Shown piece after piece: positions 44,507 through 54,069 of a DNA stretch of 64,000 nucleotides (position 1 is the first letter of the stretch; each line of letters starts with the position of its first letter). The DNA is taken from assembly GCA_003327435.1 (NCBI GenBank), contig QOQV01000005.1:62001-126000 (forward strand). Reading direction: 5' to 3'. This DNA comes from Ignavibacteriota bacterium (GTDB lineage Bacteria; Bacteroidota; Ignavibacteria; UBA10030; BY39). Made by a program: the position numbers and the translations under genes. The notes below the pieces were generated by a model. The model was not told the origin of the DNA and did not search any database. It saw only the letters and a program-made list of their open reading frames with translations.

Positions 44507-47029
44507 ATGGCAGAGAAAGAAGCAAAGGCAAGGATAAAGATAAATAAGCTTTTAGAAGAAGCAGGCTGGAGGTTTTTTGATACCGACGAAGGGAAAGCTA
44601 ATATATTGCTCGAAAACAATGTAAAAATCACTCGCAAAAAACTTAATGAGCTAGGCGAAAATTTTGAAAAAACGACCAATGGATACATTGATTTTTTATT
44701 GCTCGATGAGAACGGCTTCCCATTTATTGTTTTAGAAGCAAAGGCTGAAGACAAGAATCCACTTTTTGGGAAAGAGCAAGCTCGCAGATATGCACAATCT
44801 CAAGGTTGTAGGTTTGTTATTCTTTCTAATGGAAACATCCATTATTTTTGGGATTTAGAAAGAGGTAATCCTCATATCATTAGCAAAATTCCATCACCAC
44901 AAACCGTAAAAGGTTATGAGGCTTTTAAACCCGATAGAAATCGATTAGTGGATGAAATTGTAAATGAAGATTATATCGTTCTAACACAAAAGCCTGATTA
45001 CAAAAATTATCCATCTTATATTGATAAGCAGACTCGCAACCATTTTATAGAAGAGAACAAATTACGTTTTCTCCGTAAGTATCAATTGCATGCAATCAAG
45101 GCAATTCAGAATGCTGTTAGAGAAGGTAAAGACCGTTTCCTTTTTGAAATGGCAACAGGCACAGGTAAAACACTTGTTGCTGCAGCAGTTATCAAAATGT
45201 TCCTCCGTACCGGAAACGCACGCCGGGTATTATTCCTTGTAGATCGCATTGAACTCGAAGATCAGGCATACAATGCATTTGTTACTTACCTCAAGAACGA
45301 TTACAAAACAGTTATCTATAAAGAAAACCGTGATGATTGGCGAAAGGCTGAAATTGTTGTTTCTACTATTCAGACCTTTTTGTCAAAGAACAGGTACAAG
45401 AGATTATTTTCACCAGATGATTTTGATCTTGTAATTTCTGATGAAGCTCACCGCAGTATAGGCGGGAATAGTAGAGCTGTTTTTGAGTACTTTATCGGCT
45501 ATAAATTGGGTTTAACCGCCACACCAAAAGATTATTTGAAGCATATTGACCCTTCTGTCCTTGGAGAAAATGACCCTCGCCAGCTCGAGCGCCGATTGCT
45601 TCTTGATACTTATAAGACTTTCGGCTGTGAAAATGGAGAACCGACTTTCCGCTATTCTCTTGTTGACGGAGTAAAAGACGGATTTCTTGTTAATCCCATT
45701 GTAGTGGATGCTCGTACAGAAATAACTACCCAGCTCCTTTCCGATGAAGGCTATGCAGTTACCACACAAAACGAAGAAGGGGAAGAAGTAGAAGAAACGT
45801 TTATACATAAAGATTTTGAGAAAAAATTTTTTTCAGAAAATACTAATAGAGCTTTTTGTAAAGCTTTCCTCGAAAATGCACTTCGTGACCCCATAAGTGG
45901 AGAAATCGGCAAGACCATTATCTTCTGTGTTTCTCAAAATCACGCAGCCAAGATTACACAGATTTTGAATGAAATGGCAGATCAAATGTTCCCGGGTAAA
46001 TACCAATCAGATTTTGCAATACAAGTCACTTCAAGAATAGAAAATGCTCAGCAATTTACCATCAACTTTACAAATAATCGACTTTCCGGTTCCGGTAATT
46101 TCAATCCATCATACAAAACAAGTAAAACACGTTGTTGCGTAACTGTTGGTATGATGACTACGGGCTATGATTGTCCCGATATTCTCAACCTATGCCTTAT
46201 GCGTCCTATATTCTCGCCTACTGATTTTATACAGATTAAGGGGCGCGGAACAAGAAAGCACGATTTTTCAGAACAAATTATAGATCCAAACTTAAAATCT
46301 CAAATCGGTAAAAGACAAAAAGAAAACTTTAAGATGTTCGATTTCTTCGCAAACTGTGAATACTTTGAAGAAAAGTTCAATTATGATGAAGTGTTGGAAC
46401 TTCCCAAAACTAGTATTGGAGGAGAAGGTAATGGACCATCTCAACCTTCTTCGTCAGAATTCATATCAACCATACCCGATAAAATTATAACAATTGCTGA
46501 ATCTGCCGTTGGTTATGATGGGATGAAAATCGACAGAATGTATTTTGAGAAATTCGAAAGTAAGATTATAGAACATCCAGTAATTAAAGAAAAAGCAGAA
46601 GCGGGACAATGGGAAGAATTGCTGGATTATATTGAGAAAAATGTTTTAAATAAGCCAGAAGAATTTTTTACACTCGAAAAATTACGCCAATCTATCAATA
46701 TTGATCGTCGTATTACCCTGCGAGAAATCATTGAGAAAATACTTGGAATTATCCCCTACTTCAAGACAAAAAACGAGCTTCTTGAAGAAGAGTTTGATAA
46801 ATTCGATAGCCGATATTTACCAAAAGAAGAATATTTTGAGTATGCAAAAACTGTATTTAAGGCTTATATCATCGATAATGAATTCAGGCAGATTGTAGAT
46901 AGTGGAAATTTTGCCTTGCTAAATGTTTCACCATATGGTGAAGCATATAAGCGCTTACCAAAAGAACTCAGGAAAGTTATTCCAGAATATGTAAAAGATT
47001 TTGTTCAATTAAATAAGTTCGTTGCATAA
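44507..47029 (+). CDS. hsdR: Type I restriction enzyme R subunit (EcoEI-type)
   Basis: The 840-aa protein has the HsdR N-terminal nuclease domain with the PD-(D/E)xK residues in GYIDFLLLDE (Asp ~62) and IVLEAKA (Glu 77, Lys 79). An SF2 helicase motor follows: Walker A FEMATGTGKTLVAAAV (about 214-229), DEAH in VISDEAHRSIGG, TATPKD, and motif VI QIKGRGTRKHD. The C-terminal EcoEI-type domain ends the protein. It translocates and cuts unmodified DNA with HsdM/HsdS. It appears intact. Codon composition is AT-rich like the genome, unlike the hsdM part of the downstream partner gene, from which a transposase and a repeat cluster separate it. Confidence 0.95.
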   Translation: MAEKEAKARIKINKLLEEAGWRFFDTDEGKANILLENNVKITRKKLNELGENFEKTTNGYIDFLLLDENGFPFIVLEAKAEDKNPLFGKEQARRYAQSQGCRFVILSNGNIHYFWDLERGNPHIISKIPSPQTVKGYEAFKPDRNRLVDEIVNEDYIVLTQKPDYKNYPSYIDKQTRNHFIEENKLRFLRKYQLHAIKAIQNAVREGKDRFLFEMATGTGKTLVAAAVIKMFLRTGNARRVLFLVDRIELEDQAYNAFVTYLKNDYKTVIYKENRDDWRKAEIVVSTIQTFLSKNRYKRLFSPDDFDLVISDEAHRSIGGNSRAVFEYFIGYKLGLTATPKDYLKHIDPSVLGENDPRQLERRLLLDTYKTFGCENGEPTFRYSLVDGVKDGFLVNPIVVDARTEITTQLLSDEGYAVTTQNEEGEEVEETFIHKDFEKKFFSENTNRAFCKAFLENALRDPISGEIGKTIIFCVSQNHAAKITQILNEMADQMFPGKYQSDFAIQVTSRIENAQQFTINFTNNRLSGSGNFNPSYKTSKTRCCVTVGMMTTGYDCPDILNLCLMRPIFSPTDFIQIKGRGTRKHDFSEQIIDPNLKSQIGKRQKENFKMFDFFANCEYFEEKFNYDEVLELPKTSIGGEGNGPSQPSSSEFISTIPDKIITIAESAVGYDGMKIDRMYFEKFESKIIEHPVIKEKAEAGQWEELLDYIEKNVLNKPEEFFTLEKLRQSINIDRRITLREIIEKILGIIPYFKTKNELLEEEFDKFDSRYLPKEEYFEYAKTVFKAYIIDNEFRQIVDSGNFALLNVSPYGEAYKRLPKELRKVIPEYVKDFVQLNKFVA

Positions 47030-47032
47030 TTT

Positions 47033-47497
47033 ATGGCAAATACCTATTCTCAAATAAATATTCATTGTGTCTTCGCAGTAAAAGGACGTGAGAATATTTT
47101 AGCAGATCATTTTAGATATGATTTGTTCAGGTATATTTCTGGTATTTTAAAAAATGATAATGTTTTTCCTTTAGCAGTTGGTGGGTGGAAAGATCATGTT
47201 CATGTTTTTTTTGAATTAAAACCAGATTTAAAAATCTCAGATTTGATGAGGATGGTAAAAGCAACTTCATCAAAGTGGATAAATGAGAATCGCTTCTTGA
47301 AGGGTAAATTTAATTGGCAGGAAGGCTATGGAGCTTTTTCGTATTCTCGGTCACAAAGAGACGCTGTGATAAATTATATCATTAATCAGGAAAAGCATCA
47401 TAGAAAAAAGACATTTAGAGAAGAATATCTGGAATTGTTAAGAAGGTTTGAAATTGAGTATAAAGATGAATATGTTTTTGAATTTTATGATATATAA
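47033..47497 (+). mobile_element. REP-associated tyrosine transposase (IS200-like TnpA)
   Basis: The 154-aa protein is an HUH/Y1 transposase. The HUH motif is HVHVFFEL in WKDHVHVFFE (about 54-61) and the catalytic Tyr lies in GYGAFSYSRSQRDAVINYIINQEKHHRK (about 103-130). No TnpB is present. It starts 3 bp after the hsdR stop and is followed at once by a cluster of palindromic repeats of the kind that RAYT proteins act on. The gene looks intact. Confidence 0.93.
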
Positions 47498-47908
47498 TGT
47501 TCATAAGGTCGCTCCTACGGAGCTATATGGAATTGTTTGTTCTGCTTGTTACCATAATGTCGCTCCTACGGAGCTAAGAAAGGCTACGTTTGTGAATTAG
47601 TCCCGTTAGGGACGGTCTTATGGTAGTAGTAGTAGCCATATTAGGAACGATATTTTGGTAGCCCCGTAGGGGCGACCTTATGGTAGCTGTAGAAAACAAC
47701 ATTATGTTAGTCCCGTAGGGACGACCTTTTGGATACATTGATTGTGAGATGTGTCATTTTTCCAAATGGCCGCTCCTACGAAGATAAACAGGGGTATGAT
47801 GAGTAGCTGTAGAAAACAACATTATGTTAGTCCCGTAGGGACGACCATATGGTAACAACCCGACAGGGACAATAATATGGTAGCCCCGTTAGGGGCGACA
47901 TTATGTTG
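47498..47908 (+). repeat. Cluster of REP-like palindromic repeats
   Basis: About nine units with a 5-bp stem and a 3-4 nt loop occur in both orientations. Examples: GCTCC-TAC-GGAGC (47511-47523, 47562-47574), GTCCC-GTTA-GGGAC (47600-47613), GCCCC-GTA-GGGGC (47661-47673), GTCCC-GTA-GGGAC (47710-47722 and 47830-47842), GCCCC-GTTA-GGGGC (47883-47896), plus degenerate units near 47772 and 47860. Most are flanked by CGACMTTATGG. Stem changes are compensatory. A 44-bp block (47683-47726) is exactly repeated at 47803-47846. The spaced units are too irregular for a CRISPR array. The last ~85 bp before hsdM hold only its leader. Confidence 0.88.
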
Positions 47909-47994
47909 GCCATTTCGAAAAAAAATATAAAAATCGACATGTTTTTTTGATATCTCAAAAAAACTGATTTATTTATAGATAAAAAGGAGAAACC

Positions 47995-50610
47995 ATGCTT
48001 GATGCTGAAACCAAACGACGAATCGACACCGCTCGGGATATACTGGTAGGAAAGGTGCCTGACCCAAAGAGTCAGGTGGAGCAGATTACAATTGCCCTCA
48101 TTTACAAATTTATGGACGATATGGACAGAGAGTCCGTGGAGATGGGCGGTAAAAGAGGCTTTTTCATTGGCGAATATGAAAAATACAGCTGGAGCAACAT
48201 ATTTAACCCCCGACTTGGTGGCCATGAGATGCTCAATCTCTATACAGAGGCCATTACCCGGATGAGCCATAACCCAAACCTGCCCGAGCTTTTCCGCAAT
48301 ATCTTCAAAAATGCCTACCTGCCTTACCGCGACCCTGAAACGCTCAAACTCTTTCTGAAAACCATAAACGAATTTACCTACGACCATTCAGAGCGTCTCG
48401 GCGATGCCTTTGAGTATCTGCTTTCAGTACTTGGCAGTCAGGGCGATGCCGGGCAGTTTCGCACCCCACGTCATATCATCGACTTTATGGTGGAAATAGT
48501 GGCTCCTAAGAAAAACGAACTCATCCTTGACCCCGCCTGTGGCACTGCCGGATTTTTGATTTCAGCATATAAATATATAATGCGTGAAAATACTTCCGAA
48601 AAATACCGCTCCAGCAATGGCAATGGGCGAGGCGACCTGCTTACACCAGAGGAACGTAAAAAGCTACTCACCAATTTTAAAGGCTATGATATTTCGCCCG
48701 ATATGGTGCGGATTTCGCTTGTCAATATGTATCTGCATGGCTTTGTAAACCCTCAAATATTCGAATACGACACCCTCACCAGCGAAGACCGATGGAACGA
48801 ATATGCCGACGTTATCCTTGCCAATCCGCCCTTTATGACCCCGAAAGGAGGCATCAAGCCACACAAAAGATTCAGTGTACAGAGCAACCGAAGCGAGGTG
48901 CTGTTTGTGGACTACATCGCCGAGCATCTCACTCCCACCGGAAGGGCTGCTGTGATTGTACCCGAAGGCATTATCTTTCAGAGTGCCAATGCCTATAAGC
49001 AGCTTCGCAAGATGCTGGTTGAAAATTATCTGTATGCTGTTGTCTCATTACCTGCTGGAGTGTTTCAGCCCTACTCAGGTGTAAAGACTTCAATCCTGCT
49101 TATGGATAAGGTGCTTTCTAAAAGGACCGATAGCATTCTGTTTATAAAGATTGAAAACGATGGATTTGACCTTGGAGCTCAGCGCCGCCCAATTGATAAA
49201 AACGACCTGCCCGATGCCCTGCAGGTGATACGTGAATATATTGACAAAGTAAGAAATGGCAAAGCAGATGAATTTAATGCCGACGAAAAACCCTGCTCCG
49301 CCCTGCTGGTGAAGAAAGAAAAACTTGCCGAAAACGGCGAATACAACCTCACCGGCGATAGATACCGGGTGGTAGAAAAACGCAAACACCAGAAATGGCC
49401 AATGGTGAAGCTGGGGGATTTAGAAAAACAAGGAAAAATACAATTCTTGAGAGGTCAAGGAATTTCCAAAAAAGATATTGTAGAGAATGGCAAAAATAAA
49501 TGTATACATTATGGAGAAATATATACTTTATATCAGCCAATAATAAAAAATGTTATTAGTAGAACAAATTACGAAGGAAAAATATTTTCTAAAAAAGGTG
49601 ATGTTTTGATACCTTCAACAACAACAGCTGATGCTATGGGAATAGCTGTTGCAAGATCATTAAATGAAGACAATATAATTATAGGAGGAGATATAAACAT
49701 AGTAAGAACAGAAAATAAATTCATTTTATCTGATTATTTAGCTTTGTTGATAAGTAGTTCACCATTAAAAGATAACCTCGCCACTTATGCAAAAGGTGTA
49801 AATATTATGCATATATCTAATTCTGATATTAAGAATTTAACACTCCCCCTTCCTCCGCTTGAAGTGCAGCAAGAGATAGTGGCAGAGATAGAGGGCTACC
49901 AGAAGATAATCGACGGCTGCAGGCAGGTGATAGACGCCTGGAAGCCCGATATAGAAACCTACCTGGACGAAGAACTCAAAACCTACCTTGCTGAGCACCC
50001 CGAGAAACAGGAAGAACTCGCAGAAGGTTGGCCCATGGTAAAGCTGGGGGAGGTGTGTGAGATAAATCCAAAAAAATCTGAGGTTGCCAACCTTAATAGC
50101 GACATAATCGTTTCATTTTTGCCAATGGAAGATATTGGTACAGTACAGAATATTATACCTAAAAAAGAAAAAAAACTTTTAGAAGTATACAAAGGTTATA
50201 CATATTTCAAAGAAAATGACGTTTTAGTTGCCAAAGTTACTCCTTGTTTTGAAAATGGTAAGTCCGGGATTGCACGTAATTTAAAAAATGGAATAGGCTT
50301 TGGTTCAAGCGAGCTTCATGTTTTAAGACCAATTAAAGAAAAAATTGTTTCTGAATATATTTATCCATATATTTCGTCTAATAGATTTTTAAAAGAAGGT
50401 GCTAAAATGATGACAGGTACAGGTGGATTACAGAGAGTACCAGCTTTTTTTATACAGGAATATCAAATCCCTCTTCCGCCCCTTGAAGTCCAGCAGCGTA
50501 TTGTGGATAAAATCGAATCTGAGCGGAAGGTAATAGACACCCTGCGGGAGATGATTAAGACATACGAAGAAAAGATAAAACGGGTGATTGACAGAGTGTG
50601 GGGGGAGTGA
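47995..50610 (+). CDS. hsdM: Type I restriction HsdM-HsdS fusion
   Basis: The 871-aa protein fuses an N6-adenine methyltransferase to a specificity subunit. Residues ~1-450 are HsdM: SAM motif DPACGTAGFL (179-188) and catalytic NPPF (277-280). Residues ~460-871 are HsdS with two target-recognition domains, each introduced by WPMVKLG and followed by LPLPPLEVQQEIV / IPLPPLEVQQRIV and a long helix. It methylates and gives site specificity to HsdR. The methyltransferase part and the linkers are visibly richer in G+C than the two recognition domains and than neighbouring genes, suggesting transfer plus swapping of recognition domains. AAAAGGAG precedes the ATG. Confidence 0.95.
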   Translation: MLDAETKRRIDTARDILVGKVPDPKSQVEQITIALIYKFMDDMDRESVEMGGKRGFFIGEYEKYSWSNIFNPRLGGHEMLNLYTEAITRMSHNPNLPELFRNIFKNAYLPYRDPETLKLFLKTINEFTYDHSERLGDAFEYLLSVLGSQGDAGQFRTPRHIIDFMVEIVAPKKNELILDPACGTAGFLISAYKYIMRENTSEKYRSSNGNGRGDLLTPEERKKLLTNFKGYDISPDMVRISLVNMYLHGFVNPQIFEYDTLTSEDRWNEYADVILANPPFMTPKGGIKPHKRFSVQSNRSEVLFVDYIAEHLTPTGRAAVIVPEGIIFQSANAYKQLRKMLVENYLYAVVSLPAGVFQPYSGVKTSILLMDKVLSKRTDSILFIKIENDGFDLGAQRRPIDKNDLPDALQVIREYIDKVRNGKADEFNADEKPCSALLVKKEKLAENGEYNLTGDRYRVVEKRKHQKWPMVKLGDLEKQGKIQFLRGQGISKKDIVENGKNKCIHYGEIYTLYQPIIKNVISRTNYEGKIFSKKGDVLIPSTTTADAMGIAVARSLNEDNIIIGGDINIVRTENKFILSDYLALLISSSPLKDNLATYAKGVNIMHISNSDIKNLTLPLPPLEVQQEIVAEIEGYQKIIDGCRQVIDAWKPDIETYLDEELKTYLAEHPEKQEELAEGWPMVKLGEVCEINPKKSEVANLNSDIIVSFLPMEDIGTVQNIIPKKEKKLLEVYKGYTYFKENDVLVAKVTPCFENGKSGIARNLKNGIGFGSSELHVLRPIKEKIVSEYIYPYISSNRFLKEGAKMMTGTGGLQRVPAFFIQEYQIPLPPLEVQQRIVDKIESERKVIDTLREMIKTYEEKIKRVIDRVWGE

Positions 50611-50651
50611 AAAAAATTAACTATATTTGTAAAAAGAGGTAAAATAATATT

Positions 50652-52679
50652 ATGGGTAGATTGGTATTAAATAGGTTTAAGATTAGCTTATCAACCGATA
50701 AAGTAAGTGTATCTTTTTATGAAGAAAATGAATTAGAAAGTAATTTTATATTAAAAGAATATTTATACAGATTAAAGCCATCAATTGCTCTAAGAAAGTT
50801 TGAAAGTATATTAGATGAAACTATAAAAGAATGGCTTAATGGTTTAAAAAAAGAAAAAATTGAAGATGAAAAATATATTTTTATTTCTTTTTTACAAAAG
50901 AATGAAAACAGAATTCAGGAAAATGTGCTATTTAAAGATTTACCATATTCCTTAAAAAGAAGATATATAAAGGAAATAATAATAAATAAATTAAAAAATA
51001 AATATATAGTAGAACCATTTAAAGAGGGTGTTGATTTCTGTGTTTATAAAAAAGTTGAAGAAACAAGTAATAAGTATATTAGGTACGATTTTAATATTTA
51101 TATTGAGAAAGATATAGAACTATCATTAAGCATTGGCAGTACAGATACTTATATTGGGAAATTCAATTTAACCAACATCTCAACTAATAAAATTAAAATT
51201 GTAAGAGATAATCTGTTAATTAAAAAATCAAATACAGAGATTACTAGCAATGTCTTGGTAAAAGCGAATTTCCAAATTAGAAAAAATGAAAATATCTCTC
51301 CGAAACCAAAATTTTCCTTCTACAAAGAATATTATGAAAAAATTAAAGCGTTTTTAGAAGAAAATAATTCTTTTGATAATCTTACAATTCTAACTTCCTT
51401 TAAAGAAATAACCAAAGATAAATATGATGTTGTAGATTTTAATTCTAACAAAATGATATTTGGTAATAGTGAGGAAGATTACAGCCCAATAAATGGTATG
51501 CGTGACTATGGTCCATATAAAAAGCCTGAAAATATATCTAAATTTCAACTTCTGTTTATTTACCCTGATTCTGAGGCAGCAAACAAATTATTAGGTTACT
51601 TTTCAAGAGGATATCGTCATTTTCCCGGACTGGAAAGTTACGTAGGAATACCTGCTAATGTTAGTGGAATAAAGATTAAGTATAATAGTCTTAATAGCAT
51701 TGTTGATGAAATAAATAATAAATTAAATCAAAATAAATATGAAAATTTGATTGCTGTTTGTATAGTGCCATTTTCAAAAACTAATGCAACAAAAGAAGAA
51801 TCAAAAATATATTTTAAAATAAAACAAATACTTCTTGATAAAAATATCCCCTCACAATTTATTGAAAGAAATAAAATATTCCTTGAAAATTTTCATTTTA
51901 GCCTTCCAAATATTGCAATTGCAATGCTTGCAAAAATTGGAGGTATACCATGGAAATTATCAAAATCACGTTATGATGAATTAATTATTGGGTTTAATGT
52001 ATATTTAAAAGAAAGAAATGAATACATAGGTTCGTGCGTATTTTTTGATAATGAAGGAATTATACAGGAATTAAATTTTTATCCTACTTCAAGAATTGAA
52101 GAAATTTGTAAAGGGCTCATTCAATCCATAGATAAATATAAAATAGATAAATATAAAAAAGATAGAAATAAAGATATTGAAAGAATAGTTATTCACTATT
52201 ATAAACCCCTTAGCAATGAAGAGAATAGAAAAATAGAAAAAGCTTTACGCGAAAAATTTTCAAATATAAATTATGTTGTCGTAGAAATTAACGATACAAA
52301 AGCAACAACTGATCTATGTTTTGATCTTGAATATGAAAGATTGATGCCACAAAGCGGGATTTATATTGAGCTCGAAAAAAATGAATACTTAATATTTAAC
52401 AATTTAAGATATTGGGAAAAACCGCTTAATCCAATTAATCAGGAAGAATTTCCAATTAAGGTGAAAATTTACGATCCAAATAATACTTTTGATAACCAGC
52501 ATCATACATTAATAAGTCAGGTATATGAATTTTCGAGATTGTATTGGAAAAGCCTTAAACAAAAGGATCAACCTGTAACAACTATATATTCAAAATTACT
52601 TGCGGAATATGTTGCAAATTTTGAAAAGCAGGAGTTATGCGATAACTATGTTTCCAAAAAAACGGTGTGGTTTATATGA
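50652..52679 (+). CDS. Catalytically inactive long prokaryotic Argonaute
   Basis: The 675-aa protein has an N/PAZ-like first half, a MID domain (about 300-430) and a PIWI domain with the Argonaute signature LPNIAIAMLAKIGGIPWKL (418-436) and the C-terminal QVYEFSRLYWKS to PVTTIYSKLLAEY. The DEDX catalytic tetrad is lost: the first Asp position reads IIGFN (Asn ~449), the IHRDG position reads IHYYKP, and the last reads IYSKLLA. Length and inactivity fit long-B pAgos, which use a guide to sense invader nucleic acid and recruit an associated effector. The SIR2 gene downstream overlaps it (ATGA). It follows hsdMS by 41 bp. Confidence 0.88.
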   Translation: MGRLVLNRFKISLSTDKVSVSFYEENELESNFILKEYLYRLKPSIALRKFESILDETIKEWLNGLKKEKIEDEKYIFISFLQKNENRIQENVLFKDLPYSLKRRYIKEIIINKLKNKYIVEPFKEGVDFCVYKKVEETSNKYIRYDFNIYIEKDIELSLSIGSTDTYIGKFNLTNISTNKIKIVRDNLLIKKSNTEITSNVLVKANFQIRKNENISPKPKFSFYKEYYEKIKAFLEENNSFDNLTILTSFKEITKDKYDVVDFNSNKMIFGNSEEDYSPINGMRDYGPYKKPENISKFQLLFIYPDSEAANKLLGYFSRGYRHFPGLESYVGIPANVSGIKIKYNSLNSIVDEINNKLNQNKYENLIAVCIVPFSKTNATKEESKIYFKIKQILLDKNIPSQFIERNKIFLENFHFSLPNIAIAMLAKIGGIPWKLSKSRYDELIIGFNVYLKERNEYIGSCVFFDNEGIIQELNFYPTSRIEEICKGLIQSIDKYKIDKYKKDRNKDIERIVIHYYKPLSNEENRKIEKALREKFSNINYVVVEINDTKATTDLCFDLEYERLMPQSGIYIELEKNEYLIFNNLRYWEKPLNPINQEEFPIKVKIYDPNNTFDNQHHTLISQVYEFSRLYWKSLKQKDQPVTTIYSKLLAEYVANFEKQELCDNYVSKKTVWFI

Positions 52680-53935
52680 TGAAAAACGATTTTACTTATA
52701 TATTAAAAGAAACTCTTTTTTTTACAGGAGCAGGCTTTTCAAAGCCGGCTGGTTGTAAATTGTCCAGTGAAATGCTTGAAGATATTGAACAACGATCTCG
52801 ATTAGACAGCGATAGTATCTTTACGAAAGTTGAAAGAAAAACCATTAAATTTATTCTCTCTTGTCTCGAATATCATGCCAGATGGCGTAGCCTTGATTCT
52901 GATGGGAAATATATTTATATGCCAAACATCGAAGAGTTTGCCCTTTTATTGCGGAGAATTAAAAATAGGGAAAATTTATTGCCCTACCCTGTAACAGGTA
53001 ATTGGTCAGATAAAATAACATTGCTTGAACAAGAATTTAATAATGAATCTGAAAGCCATGAATTAGATTTATATTCCAGTATTGAAAATAAGATAAAAAC
53101 AAAATGTTACCAGGATTGGCTGAAAATTTCCAACTTAGATTTTATTGAACCTTTAAAGAATTTTATTGAAAATAATATGAGTCAAACGACAGAAAAACTT
53201 GATATTTTTACACTTAACAACGATTTAGTACTTGAAGAAGCATTTAAAGTTGAGAATGCTGTATATACTGGTTTTGTAAGCAATAAATGGGTTGGCTTTG
53301 ATAATATTCAGAATAATTCATATACAAATTCAAGAATTAATTATTACAAATTACACGGCTCTCTTGACTGGGCACGTATGTATGATGGGAACATTGTTAA
53401 AAGCGAAAATAATTCAGTTGAAAATATTGAAATAAAGCCATTTTTAATTTTTGGGCATGGGGTAAAAATATATACTGTAGAGCCTTTTTTTAATTTACTT
53501 GAAGAATTTGGAAAAAGTTTAAATAAAAAAAATTACTTTATTGTTGTTGGATATAGTTTTTTTGATCCTCACATTAATAACCTCTTTTTTAATGAACTAT
53601 CACTTCATCAAGAGAAAATAATGTTTATTATCAATCCCAAAATCACAGAAAACATTTCAGTAAAGAATATTGATAATGGTGAATATTTTGAGGAAAGAGA
53701 AAGTATTAAAATCTTGAAAAAAGAAAAGAAAAGCGAAATAGTTAATTATTTTGAAAACATTCAAAAAAATCCATTTTATTCAGAGAATTCAGAATTTAAT
53801 ATAAAGAAGATTTCACCTGATTCTTTTGAGTACATACCACTAAAGTCTGATGAGTTTTTATCTAATCTTAAGAACATTATAAATTTAATAGGAAAAATAA
53901 AAAAGGAAAGAGCAGATCAAATGAAGATTTTTTAA
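52676..53935 (+). CDS. SIR2-family effector of Argonaute system
   Basis: The ~419-aa protein has SIR2-like NAD-binding motifs: FFTGAGFSKPAG (about 15-26), TLNNDLVLEEA (~179-189), YYKLHGSLDW with the presumed catalytic His (~227) and GYSFFDPHINNLF (~292-304). I chose ATG 52676, which overlaps the Argonaute stop as ATGA; a GTG 9 nt upstream is the alternative. SIR2 domains in defence systems hydrolyse NAD+ and cause abortive infection, and in long-B pAgo systems SIR2 effectors are activated by the Argonaute. The C-terminal ~110 residues are charged and unrecognised; no APAZ domain is seen. Confidence 0.88.
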   Translation: MMKNDFTYILKETLFFTGAGFSKPAGCKLSSEMLEDIEQRSRLDSDSIFTKVERKTIKFILSCLEYHARWRSLDSDGKYIYMPNIEEFALLLRRIKNRENLLPYPVTGNWSDKITLLEQEFNNESESHELDLYSSIENKIKTKCYQDWLKISNLDFIEPLKNFIENNMSQTTEKLDIFTLNNDLVLEEAFKVENAVYTGFVSNKWVGFDNIQNNSYTNSRINYYKLHGSLDWARMYDGNIVKSENNSVENIEIKPFLIFGHGVKIYTVEPFFNLLEEFGKSLNKKNYFIVVGYSFFDPHINNLFFNELSLHQEKIMFIINPKITENISVKNIDNGEYFEERESIKILKKEKKSEIVNYFENIQKNPFYSENSEFNIKKISPDSFEYIPLKSDEFLSNLKNIINLIGKIKKERADQMKIF

Positions 53936-53946
53936 ATAACCAATGA

Positions 53947-54066
53947 ATTGTATCTATACTCGCATCTGAACGAAAGTTGATATACATCCTGCGGGAGATG
54001 GTGAAAACCTACGAGGAGAAGATTAAACGGGTGATTGACAGGGTGTGGGGAGAAAAGCCAGATTAA
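53947..54066 (+). pseudogene. hsdS 3'-end fragment, second copy
   Basis: This open fragment encodes IVSILASERK then LREMVKTYEEKIKRVIDRVW, GEKPD and a stop. It matches the last ~38 residues of the intact HsdMS (RIVDKIESERK and LREMIKTYEEKIKRVIDRVW), but with many synonymous and some amino-acid changes, so it is a diverged paralogue rather than a fresh duplication. It begins 11 bp after the SIR2 stop. Together with the intact hsdS end it brackets the Argonaute-SIR2 pair. Confidence 0.85.
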
Positions 54067-54069
54067 ATT

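Noticed and set aside
47498-47908. CRISPR-like appearance of the repeat cluster
   Set aside because: Units are 13-14-bp palindromes in both orientations with irregular spacing and stem variants, and no cas genes are near; a RAYT/REP explanation fits better.
47827-48387. Minus-strand frame opposite the start of hsdM
   Set aside because: It is the shadow of the well-supported HsdM frame and shows no family of its own.
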